Part shown: positions 16,751 to 64,000 of the stretch, one piece after another
Position numbering within the stretch: position 1 is the first letter of the stretch
Layout of the letters: each line of letters starts with the position of its first letter
DNA from: Homarus americanus
Taxonomy: Eukaryota > Arthropoda > Malacostraca > Decapoda > Nephropidae
Assembly (NCBI RefSeq): GCF_018991925.1
Contig: NW_024726235.1
Coordinates: forward strand, 7,916,726-7,980,725
Reading direction: 5' to 3'
DNA: 64,000 nt
Notes under the pieces: generated by a model
What the model was told of the DNA's origin: nothing
The model's database searches: none
Seen by the model: only the letters and a program-made list of their open reading frames with translations
Made by a program: the position numbers and the translations under genes

Positions 16751-19700
16751 TACTAGATTACTTACTGGCCATGCTACTTCCTTGTATACTGAAGACTTAA
16801 TATACAGTGTGCTGTATTCTCAATGTCTGTAATGGGCAGCAATAACTATAGGACCCACTTTCACATAATAGCTGGGGAACCCAGTGTTGCCATATTTATT
16901 TTTTGGGTGCAGCTCATAGCCAATGTCCATGATTACACTATCATCTACACTACATCAAGTATACACTGATCTCTCACCAGTATGTTAGAGTTTGAGTCCA
17001 CTACATTATCAACTACACTATCATCGTCACTACATCAACTACACTATCCATATTTTTCCCATACAAAGTAAACTTTTAAGAGAATATGCTAAAGATGAGG
17101 TCACGCAAACCAAATTTTGTTCTCTATTGAACGTCCATGGAATATTTTATTTGGCTCAGAAAGGAGCCTGTACACATGGGGTTAACATTAACAGAAAGTC
17201 ATTATATGATAAGGTTAATGAAGCAACAATTTATGAATTCACTGCTGTTATTCTCATATGTACAAAAATACACAGGTGTCACTTGTATCAAAAGCAATTT
17301 GATTTTGTGTGGACACATTTGTGACTACCTCTTTCTTCAAAGACCCCTCAGTAATGTAAGCATACATTTTTGTTGAAGGATGATTCTGACTGTGCCTATA
17401 CAGTATACTTATTATTACAGGATTTGAACTCTTCTCATTCAGAGAAATTATAAGTTTTATTAAAATATTCACACACACACACACACAAACATCTTTTTTC
17501 AATAATTTGCAGTACACATACTGTATATCATTTGATCTACCATCATGAAGACGGTAAATCTCCCCAAAAAATGTTTTAATGCCCACTTAAATCAGAGGAA
17601 CAGAAGGCAAAGCTAAGTCTTTAATACAACTCATATTCACTTTGTAAGGTGAAACAGACTACATATACATTGATATTTGAAATCTGTTGGTTTTAAGATA
17701 TTAATATTGTATGTCAACCTCTATAATGCTAAGAATTTTCATGTAATGACAGATACCACAAGGAGTCCCACACAGAGAGGCAATACAATAAGACTTGCAA
17801 TATAGCTTTCACAAGTACGTATTACCTAAACTGTACAGCTTTACTATTTCAGGGGAGCAAACTGTAACCTTTCCACTTTGAAAGACAACTGCAGTTTCAA
17901 AAGTTTCCTTCAACAAAGCTGCTGTTATTATGTAAAACTGGAATCACACTTTAGTTAACTTTGTTCACTTGCAACAAGATCCTGCTGAAGCATATTACTG
18001 TACATGGAATTTGTGAAAAAGTTTGGATGTCTTTTATATATAAATGTACCACTTTCTCAATGCAATGATAAGTATTATTCTAATCTTAGGTTTGAAAGAT
18101 ACTGCAGATGACTGTTTTGACTGGGTCAACACACCTTCAAGTAGTTTCAGGGACATTGTACATCTTCAAAATTTTCATGCACTTCCCTTTTGAATGTAAA
18201 ATATTTAAGAATTTCATACATATTAGTTAGCTTCTTCCATTGTTAAAATGTTGTTTATGAGATTAACTCTGTTGAATCAAGAAAAGAAAATATTTACAGG
18301 ATGCTAAAGCCCCCCCCCCACCAAAAAAAAAATTAATCTGACATTACTGTACGGTCTTGCACTGTACTATAATTGAAAAAAAAAAGACATACTGAAAGAG
18401 GATAAAATGCTATTGACTAAAAGTAGAATAAAGTAAATGGGTTAATTGGTATTTAAATTATGATAATAAAATTACTAGCATTTTATTGAGGGCTAATACT
18501 TCATTAGTATGTTGACAACTTTAAGAGGTCTATTTCTCTGTTAAACTGCATCTTACAATATATTTATAGACAGCTAAATCAACATCATCTATAATTTGAT
18601 GAAAGAAATGAAATGCCTATAATAATAACCTATGTAGCCTCCTTTTTTACATTGCAGAGACAAGAAGGAAGCAGAAAAAATAAACTACAGCAATCATGTT
18701 TGTAAACAATATTTGAACACTAGACAGATAAACGATATGGTGACGTGGCAAGCTGTTCCAAGATATGGAGCATTTTTGGCAAATTTATGCCAGAATGGAT
18801 CAAGTCCTGGGAGAAAAAGGGTCTGCAGAGATTAATATGATAATTCAACTCACTTGTTTAGCTTGTATCATCTAACAATGATTGCATGTAACTCCTCCTA
18901 AACAACACCTCACAGTATGTACACAAAGTCAAGAGGTTTTAAATTTTTTCATTCAAATTAAAAATACATATGTATAATAAATGAACTGGTACGTAGAGAG
19001 CTATATAAATTGTAAATATTTCTGGATTACCCGATGAAAAATACATCAACCGAGTTCAGTTCCAGGCAGTCTTCCAGAACTGTGGTAAGTAGTAAGTAGT
19101 TACACCAGTGTATCAAAAGATCTTATTGCCGAGTGATCACACATGGACCTTGTGTTTCCTTACACCGAATAATAGCAATTGTATATTTTTAGAATTGCAA
19201 AATCATCCATTAGCAATGTATCAAAGACACCACTACTAAGAAATTACTAAACAGTAATTAATCTGTAACTAATGATCTCACAAGACAAATAGAATTTTTG
19301 CATGCCAGCTGTATGTACAGTAGCTAAAAAGATTATCTGTGCATACTTTGTGGGAAACAATATGAGACCATAGATGATAAATTATAGTATATGAGGGCTG
19401 TCACTAGTCACACGTAAAATTCGGTGCATATCGACACCCACCTGCACAGATAGTTGTTTTAGCTACTGTACATAAAACCAGATTTAAACATAAAAATTTA
19501 TTTTAAGATGAATCTCTTTCAATTCAATGTTTATTTTCAGATATATCAAGCCAGTCCCAACACTCCTAGTATATGAGGAATTGATTCTCAAATTACATTT
19601 TATTACTGAGCACAGATTAGGCAATTCGGGTAAAGTCTTGGGCAACATAAGACCTGCCGGACTCCCCACGTGGACATATACAGGATGGTTTTTCAGGCAT

Positions 19701-20733
19701 AAAATTAGTGCAGTCACTCCACTCGTACTTTTGTGGATGGTTGGCTGTGGGGGGAGAAGAGCGAGCGCTACTGTCTGTATCACTGTCCTCACTGCTGGGT
19801 GCCTCAACTAAGTCGACATCATCTAGGTCTGTTTCCTCTCATCACTGTCTTTGCCACTCAAATCATGCAACTCTTGATGAATAGCACTTCTGTCAAGGGT
19901 GTGGAGAAGTGAGGCGAGTCACGAGACGTCGAAGTACGTGCATCCATCACGGACGACTTGAAACAAAGATTATGTGCGCATTGAGCTGTCAAGTAAATAA
20001 ATATCCTATACAAAGTACTGTACTCTGTTCCACCTGGACATTCAAACTATGCCACAAAAATTAAGGACATATAGAAACGTCACCTGGGGTCGTCATGGTG
20101 GACGTAGAGGAACGACATCTGGGATTTAAGGGTTAAGTGCCCCTAACATGTGTAACTGGAGCTAAATTAGAAAACCAAAATAATTAACCGATTCAAATAT
20201 TCCTAATCAAGTTCATTATCATGAGGGCCCAAACTACTATCACATTGGTCAATCCTTAAATTGGGTAAAGAATTCTGCACTGCCTCAACAATGAAACAAA
20301 GACTTCCTCTAGCATTTGTGTCAAACCAGAACAACAGTTGTGGGTGGTCCTGGTTTACAACAGACACACGATGATTACAGTTATCTGCACTTATACCTGG
20401 TACAGTGGCTGGTGCATTTTGTGAGATGTGCCCTTTTTTTACATTGTATTAAAACTCCAGGAATGGCCCAAAGGAACTTTGAATAGCAGCCAGACTTAGG
20501 ATGTTAGACAATAATTCCAGAAAGCTGCCACATCTAACAAAACATGCCAGCCACTGCACTAGGTAAAAGTGCAGGTGACTGTACACAATAAACCCTTTTG
20601 AGTCCTAAGGTTATGGCTGGGAAGATTTAGCTAGTTTGGGAGCACTTTCTGAATTAATTACCAATTTTGGGGGCATTCTAACATTGCTCCTGTCATAAAT
20701 CTAGTGGTCCAAAGACCTTGGTTTTCAAGCTCT
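16751..20733. other. Gene-poor AT-rich stretch
   Basis: I find no supported gene. A short (AC)n lies at 17469-17488 and homopolymer runs near 18308-18333. Around 19590-19830 the minus strand has an acidic Ser/Asp-rich frame ending in YEWSDCTNFMPEKP, broken by stops. It could be a decayed transposase N-terminus (perhaps piggyBac-type), but this is only a guess. Confidence 0.4.
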
Positions 20734-21818
20734 TTAACACTCTTGGGGTTAAGTGAGAAAAATTGCGTATGATTGAAAATTTATATCGTACGTATGAAAG
20801 CCATAAACAATAATTTAGATTCTAAATTAATGCTTTAGGGTTTTCGTAAGCAAATTTACATATGAAGTCACAAATTAAAATAAAATAATTTTGCATATGA
20901 ACACTAGACATGCAAGACTCACATCTGGGAATGTCGGCACGATTTGGCAACTATGTAGACTGCACTCCAAGGTCACCGCACCAGTTTCCCTTTTGTGTTT
21001 AAAGGACCCAGGATACAACGTTGAACCACATTTCCCACGCATTTTCTTGTGGCTTGTGCTGATTTCTCGTGCATCACAGTGATTTAATTTATTCATAACA
21101 GTGTTGCGAGAGATTTGAGCCATGCCTTGTGTTGTTGACGAGGGTGGAAGGGTGGGAAAACGTAAAATGTACAAGGAGATTGCACCACATGGTGATAGTG
21201 TGGTGCCTCCTGATGCCTCTTCCAGTGTCTCTGGCCCTTCTAGCATAAGTGATAGTTTGTATGGCCCTTTAACAAGCTGTCCTAGTGCTATGACTTAATG
21301 CAGTACAGTATGTGCAATTATCTTTTGCATCCAAAGGGAAAAAATGAATAATCTGTACTCGGCAAGGGCACGCTCATCCGAATGCAAAATTTACACCACT
21401 ATTACCTAGCAAAATTGTTATTTTTCACAACTTCTCTTATACGTATAAGTATTTTTTCCTAAATATGTACACTTTATAATGGAATAAGGTTCATATAATA
21501 TTGCAATCATGTGAAATAACAAAGGTATAAAGTTATGTAAAAACATTTTCATTAAGCGTAAAAAAAAAATTTGTGTTCTATTCGCTTACGTATAGAAATA
21601 ATTATTTATTGTGATTACTCATACAAAACTGTTCGTAGAAAATGTATCTACAATGCTTATGCAATAAATCCCACTCTTTTATCTCAAATAGCAAGCTGAC
21701 TATGACTAATTATGTACAATTATCTCTTGTGTGGTGCAGTCTAGTGCTGTGAGGCGAGTAACAGGACAGACCCTGAGCATCTCACGAGAGAGTACCTACC
21801 TAAACCCAAGAGTGTTAA
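20734..21818. mobile_element. piggyBac-like element bounded by TTAA
   Basis: TTAA at 20734-20737 is followed by cactcttggggttaag. At the right end the inverse ctaaacccaagagtg is followed by TTAA (21815-21818). Inverted ends plus TTAA target duplications are the piggyBac superfamily hallmark. The 1.1-kb interior has a frame at 20875-21246 (minus) with scattered Cys but no recognisable transposase, so this is a non-autonomous or decayed copy. Confidence 0.55.
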
Positions 21819-23737
21819 GCTGTTGACTGTACCCAAGTCATACAAGATGTGCATAAGTCATTAATAATTTTCAATACGATGAACCTTAATTTACTGTTGA
21901 ACCTATAATATGGATACCACATAATTTGCAATATTGTTAACACATTTTTATGGCCATGTTAAGACACTCAAACAGACGTGACTGGTATAATTTTATGCTC
22001 CTTTATCATGTTTATATATACAGTGAAACCTCTCAAGTTTGCATATCCTTGGGACTAACATGGTGGTAAATTAACAACTTTGAGAGCTGATAAGTGACTT
22101 AAACATTGGTGCAATAGATCTTGAGACCAGGAACCCAAAATATCATGTATGTACAACATAAACGTATGGACCCAAAGGCCATGAATATAAACCCTTACGA
22201 AAAAAAAAAAAAACTATGATATGTGTCTAAGTGCCCAGCTTTAGCATACCCTGTATATTAAAAGGTTGAAGTTTAAACTAAAATAGAGTACCATATGGAC
22301 TAACCACTACAGGCTGGCCCAGAAAATGGATAAAGACTTGGATATACTGGCACAGAAGCCTTCATCCTTTATGTAGCTTATTAACCCAATTTAAAAAACA
22401 TCCACACGGGTACTTTTTTATGAAATTTGATAATGTGGCAACTATGTTGTTCATTAGTGGCTGAACACAGCAGATGTGGTTTCAATACTGATGTCTCAAA
22501 CCAACTTTTATGTTTATATTATAGATTTTCCAAAGGTAATTCATAGTTGTATATGTTGGATGCTTAGAAGACATTTAAATTTACTCAATTACACAAGTTT
22601 TGTCTAAAGTAATATCTAAAAAATTAGTCTCTCACTTGTAACTTTCAAACGTACATGTTAGAAGTATAAAAATGGTCTTGTATTTTTTCTCCATCAAGGA
22701 TTTAAAAATGAGACGGTTTCTGTTTACAAAGTGTTTGAACATATGCAGTATAGTGTTTATCTAATTCACACAAAATATGAACAAAAATATTCTATTGCAG
22801 AAATATTAAAGCATTTTCTATTAAAGTTAATTTGAAAAGGAAAATAACAGCATTGTTTCGGTGAACATGATGGAGGTAAAGTTGTACGTGAAGTCATTGT
22901 GAACTTAGTAGCAATTTTGTGAAGTGATGATTGGTGACTTTGAGAAGTTCCGCTGTATACTGTGATATGAATTAGGATTATTACATTTAGCAATACAGTA
23001 TAGCTCAGGAAGTGGGTCAGTTATTCTGTTAAAGACAAACTGGTATGGATAAGGTTGACATAAATAAATAATGTATTGGCACTGGCAGACATACCTACTG
23101 AAAGTCATTGGTTGTTGTCGGTCATATCAATAGGTTAAAATATGCATTATGGAGAAAATCTTTTAAGAAAATATGACAAAGAAGCAAAGGTTGTCAAGGT
23201 TAACAAAGATCCTTGATATTATGAATATTTTGTCTAATAAATAATCTTCCTAAATTTAATGAAGAGAAATATACTGTATGAATTATTAGTTATGCCAAAT
23301 TTAGAGGTTTTCATAAGAGAGAAAAAAGTAACTGAGCTAAGAAGAGAAGGATCATAAACAGCTATGGAGAGAAGGATTGGAAACACAGCTAAGATGAGAA
23401 GGATCATAAATAGAGCTAAGAAGAGGATTGGAAACAGAGGTAATAAGAAAAGGATCAGAACTACAATTAAGTAAAAATAAAACTTGGCTCACTAATTAAT
23501 GGATCACACTTGCTGAAACTTTTGTATGGAAGCAATGTACCTGGTAAAATTTTTTTTTAAAGAAAATCCATTAATTCCTAAAACAGTTATAGCAATTATA
23601 CAAAATACAGGCTTAAGTAGGTGGCAGTGCATGAAACTCCATAATATCCCGCGAGTTCATTTGAGAAAAAAGGAAAGGGGGGGCAGCCAGTCTTCTTTGC
23701 ATCCAGTTATAAAGAAGCACTTATAATAAATGCTGTA
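21819..23737. other. No gene seen; possible orphan transposon end
   Basis: TA followed by cagtgaaacctctcaagttt at 22021 looks like the left end of another Tigger-type element, but no matching right end was found. Short imperfect tandem repeats (agaaggat-type) lie at 23335-23460. No coding region is supported. Confidence 0.4.
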
Positions 23738-24270
23738 CAGTCAGTTCTGCTATAACGTGTGTTCTTGTAAAACACTGTGTTATAGAAATTCGCGTAATAG
23801 AAATAACAGGGCTTATGGAGAAAATAGGGTTAGGTGCAGATTACTACTCGAAATCGAAAAAAATTTAGTAGTTAGCCTAACACAAAGGTTAGCACAGTCT
23901 AAATAAATGTTACATTCATATCTAAAAATGAAATCACACAGTAAATGTAACACTTTACCTTGAAAAAATATGAATATAACTTGATGGGGGAGAAGGGTGA
24001 TTTTGAGGTTGATAACATCGAGCTTCTCTTCAAGGGTTATATAGCCTTTCTTTTACGATCATCACCGGGAATGTGATCACCAGAACGCTTCTTGGAGATA
24101 TTCTTCTTTACCATATTCACAGTTAATACCACAAAATTGGAGAAATAGTAAGCACAAATCGAGTTACAGCAAACAAGCGTTCGTGTTATACAAATATCGT
24201 TCCTCTATTCATAAATCGTGTTAGAGCCAATTCGTGTTGTCAAAACAAGCGTTATAGCAGAACTCAACTG
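23738..24270 (-). mobile_element. Tigger-like MITE with ATAACGCG words, second copy
   Basis: The TIRs are CAGTCAGTTCTGCTATAACG and its inverse ending caactg at 24270, with TA on both sides. It is the reverse-oriented relative of 6222-6757. On the minus strand it retains a diverged copy of the same N-terminal transposase fragment (near 24010-24115, atggtaaagaagaatatctc). Length is 533 bp. Confidence 0.88.
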
Positions 24271-27250
24271 TATTTAAAATAAGCACATTGAATAGTACTG
24301 GCATTAAGAGTATTACAACACAAGGTTTTCTTTGAGAATCATTTGAAAACCTATACAATTCAACATATAGTATAAATACAGTATTCTACAAAAGAAAAAG
24401 TGGTAGAGTATCCTTGTAGCCAATAAGTGCAGGAAATTACAGATCATAGCAGATATTAAATAGATCTTGAATTTTTTATACAGTTCATATATTAATTCAC
24501 TGGATATAGAATAATACTTGTATCATTAATTACATTTAGAATGAGCTGGGTACAAACACCTAAGTATCTCCATGAGGCAAGAGGGAAGATAATTGTAAAA
24601 ATGCATTTCAGAATAAATCAAGGCTATGCCATGACTTCATTCTAGCATTAAGGGTTAATTACGTCAGTGTACAAATAAATTGTGTCAAGCGGATTAATTT
24701 AACATAATTCCTGTACAGGTAATGGAAGGTTTTCTAAACATTTCAGATTCTGCACACATACTCCCTAATGACATATTCTTCACATCAATTCCTATTCTGA
24801 TAAACATCGCTTGAATTTCCCTAATTCTCTCTCCATTCATTACTCCTACTCCATATTTCCTCCTTACATGGATTATATGTCATTATTGCTTCTTGCCATT
24901 CGATAGACAAAACAATTATCTTCACAAGTCTAATTTCTTCAACAGAGTTCTCTATCACCTATATGTCAGATGATAATTCACTGAAGAAAATAAATCCTCA
25001 CTGATATCTAGTACATTTCTACTTGTTGCCTTAGACCTTTTCTACCCCTCTATACTTGTCTTACATAACTCTCACACAACATTTATCTCCTTACTTTGAG
25101 TTCCTGTACCCCATGGTCCACCCCATACAAAAGTGATACTAACAACATGAGCAATAGAGAGACAAACCCAATAACATGCTCTGGAGCAGAAAATGTACTT
25201 TTCTGTTAATTGTAACAGGAACTCTAGTTGAGAAAAACAAAGTTACTGAAGTGGTCTTTGGAAAATAACAATCTTTACTAAAAATGCCTGACTTGACATA
25301 ATGAACAAGTTATTAATTATATCATCATCAATAAATTGACTACAATATTCACACGATGTTATCAAACTTTTAACTGAATTGGTAATAACAGAGTATCATC
25401 ACCAATGGTAATTCTCTTGCTGAACTACAAACTTCTGAACATTTAAAAAATACTGAAGTTACCAGGTATGCATAATTGCATATGTTGAGTACCAATACAC
25501 CGTACATGGTCATCCTTCTGCAACAAAATTAATATTTTATAAATTCTGGGAATTTGTGTCATCAATAAAAAAAGGTCTTGTATGACTATATCAGGACAAC
25601 TATTAATATTGCCAGCTACATCAGCCAGCTCCATGAATACCAATTCTGAATGATTGATACACTGAGAAACCTTTTTGCCCGTTATGCATAGCCAGACCTG
25701 CCCTGACGTATCAAATGGCCAGTTATTGTCACACTTACTTTCCCTGCACCTCAATGGTCATGAACTGAGGGGCACTAATAACTCCATAACTTTGAAGAAG
25801 GTCCTTAATCAAATGTCTACAATGCTTCACTTATATGTGATGCAAACTATCAAAATTATGAAATCCAAAAGATGAAAAATTATCTTAAACAAAGAATAAC
25901 TTTATACAAACTGTATTTATAGACAAGAAGGAATATTGCTACTCTTCTTATGAAAAATAAGTGGAGTATACAAGTGTCCTCACCTTCTTCCTGACCAAAA
26001 ATGTACCACACATACAAGTTACTGGTCACAGTCGTCTGGGTATGAGACATAATAGTTTACTACACCTCGACAAATCAAGATGTAAGTCTCTAACATGTAC
26101 TGTATCATACAGTTCTTAATAAAACTTTGTGCATTTGAAAATATTTTTACAATCTATTAAAATTAAATAAATTAAAGAAAAAGCAGTAATCAACTACCTT
26201 GTCGCAAATATTTTCCTGTACATATTCTGACTAATGTTTGCACCACCAATCATAAAACTAACTTCAAATACTTTTCACTGCAAGACATTTACTGCTTTAA
26301 TTAAAAATCTCCCTCACACCTCATACAAGAGCTGTATTTGACTTAATGCAATTGACTTATTGTCCCTTGTCATCATGAAACCTAATCAAAATGAAATATT
26401 TCAGGAGGTATTATTAAAGGTGACAAGAAAAATGATCAATTGCCAAAAGACATGAAAAGAAGAAGATGAAGAAAAATAGAGATCTGATGCACTGGCAGGA
26501 GTCACTATCACACAAATATATATGGATGGTACTTGATACATCTGTGAAGAGATTATAGGTATCTGAAAATAGTCCTAGAGTAAGTGAAGGACTCATTAGC
26601 CTCAGGTTGCCCATGAAAGGACTGACTTGGATAGAGTCCACAATAAGCCTTTACTGTTACTTGTATTTTCTTTTCGGTCATACTCACTCAGCCACACTAT
26701 TGAACTCCAAATTTTCCTTTTTATGAACACTATTATTACAACGATAGTTTCCATAACTGAACCTTTCCATCTTCTCTTCTTTTCATATCTTCTCATTTTG
26801 AATGTAAGCTGACAATAAGCTTCATCCTTTCCAAGTGCTCCTGTTTTCCATTTACATGAAGGGCAGTTGCTTTTGGTGATGGCAAGACCAGCATGTAAAA
26901 ATTTTAACTATTATCTATACATTGCTATAATCTTGAACACTTGGAAGAGAGGGTAACAGTCAGTGGCTGATATGTTGGGGGAGGATTGTCACTGTGGCCA
27001 CTCCTTTAAGGGGAGTTACCTGAGGGCATGAAGTGAGACAGACATATAGGAAGATTTTTTTTTTTACTTAAGACAGGTAGCTAGAACTATAAATCACCAT
27101 TTTCAGGCATCATAGTGTCTTAATTGTTCATTTTCATTTCAATAAATGACAATTTGCATCAACAATAAAGTCTTTTCATTATTTAAATATCCATGTAAGT
27201 TGCTGTATTATGATTTTGTGGAAGATGAAGGTTGGGTGGAAGAGCCGGCG
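24271..27250. other. Region downstream of the receptor stop codon
   Basis: The receptor's 3' UTR must begin here on the minus strand, but I could not place a convincing AATAAA signal, so its end is undefined. Apart from the ORF at 25443-25757, nothing coding is recognised. Confidence 0.4.
25443..25757 (-). CDS. Unidentified coding-like ORF
   Basis: An open stretch of about 100 codons on the minus strand has protein-like composition, not the repeat-derived composition of its neighbours. Examples are NWPFDTSGQVWLCITGKKVS, QCINHSELVFMELADVAGNI and QIPRIYKILILLQKDDHVRC. It has no in-frame ATG start and ends in a stop near 25443. A gtgcag sits at its 5' side and ttctg-like acceptor sequence lies within. 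It could be an exon of an unrelated gene or a retropseudogene fragment. I do not recognise the family. Confidence 0.3.
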   Translation of the reverse strand, partial: PLRCRESKCDNNWPFDTSGQVWLCITGKKVSQCINHSELVFMELADVAGNINSCPDIVIQDLFLLMTQIPRIYKILILLQKDDHVRCIGTQHMQLCIPGNFSIF

Positions 27251-63688
<36,438 letters not shown>

Positions 63689-64000
63689 CTAGAGAAAAAA
63701 TGAAGGGGAACAGTGCACAAACACATGTTAGCCATGGTTCACTGCCTCTCACCTTGACTGGTGACAAGCTTCTAAAGATCCATTTTTAAGGATTTAGCTA
63801 AGATGAGGAGGCAAATTTAAATAAGGAACTAATCCTAGCAAGAGGTTACCCAGTTTTCAATCCCATAGACATTGCCACCTAGGACAGGTAATAGGTCATA
63901 AAATACCAATTTATATTTGAAGTTAAATATGTTTTGTCCTAGTTGAATCAATTAGCTAACAGACAGCTATTTTTTGGCTGATATGGAGAATGTAAACACA

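Overview
The window is animal nuclear DNA, most likely from a decapod crustacean. It has a large, intron-rich gene with GT-AG introns, very long (AT)n and (GT)n microsatellites, tRNA-derived SINEs, Penelope-like retroelement fragments, and a dense population of pogo/Tigger DNA transposons and their MITE derivatives. The species call rests on this repeat style and is an inference. No bacterial features, genuine tRNA genes or CRISPR arrays were found. LEFT THIRD (about 1-16.4 kb): transposons packed head to tail and separated mostly by pure (AT)n tracts. Three related Tigger-type transposase genes lie on the minus strand. Copy 1 (901-2788) is broken by a 7-bp tandem duplication. Copy 2 (7741-11517) is split by a 1.87-kb insertion. 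Copy 3 (12406-14337) is broken by a 2-bp deletion and a 32-bp tandem duplication. Around them sit two tRNA-type SINEs, three Penelope-like fragments (one with a GIY-YIG endonuclease) and several MITEs. MIDDLE (16.4-27 kb): largely gene-poor, with one SINE, a piggyBac-like element bounded by TTAA, one MITE and one unidentified coding-like ORF. RIGHT (27.25-63.7 kb, minus strand): the 3' end of an LRP1 (LDL receptor-related protein 1) orthologue. I could follow 21 coding exons (63688 down to 27251) with canonical splice sites and fully compatible phases. They give one open frame of 1,066 codons plus stop. In order the product has two LDLa repeats (the first cut by the window edge), an EGF, a six-bladed YWTD-type propeller containing a furin-type RVRR site, an array of 14 EGF-like modules, one transmembrane helix, and a cytoplasmic tail with NPVY, NPVF and NPVY motifs plus a leucine cluster. 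The tail ends at 27251. The 5' part of the gene lies beyond the right edge. The LRP1 introns hold most of the remaining repeats. The 6.1-kb fourth intron holds a nested stack: a Tigger-like element containing a solo LTR and a second Tigger-like element, which itself holds three copies of a foldback MITE-like segment. HOW IT FITS TOGETHER: the one cellular gene is the receptor. Everything else is mobile DNA. The Tigger derivatives fall into about a dozen TIR families, each with its own short word repeated through the TIR and subterminal region, nearly always with an ACG or CG core. All coordinates and translations were read by eye, and family assignments rest on remembered protein and TIR signatures. 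No database search was run.
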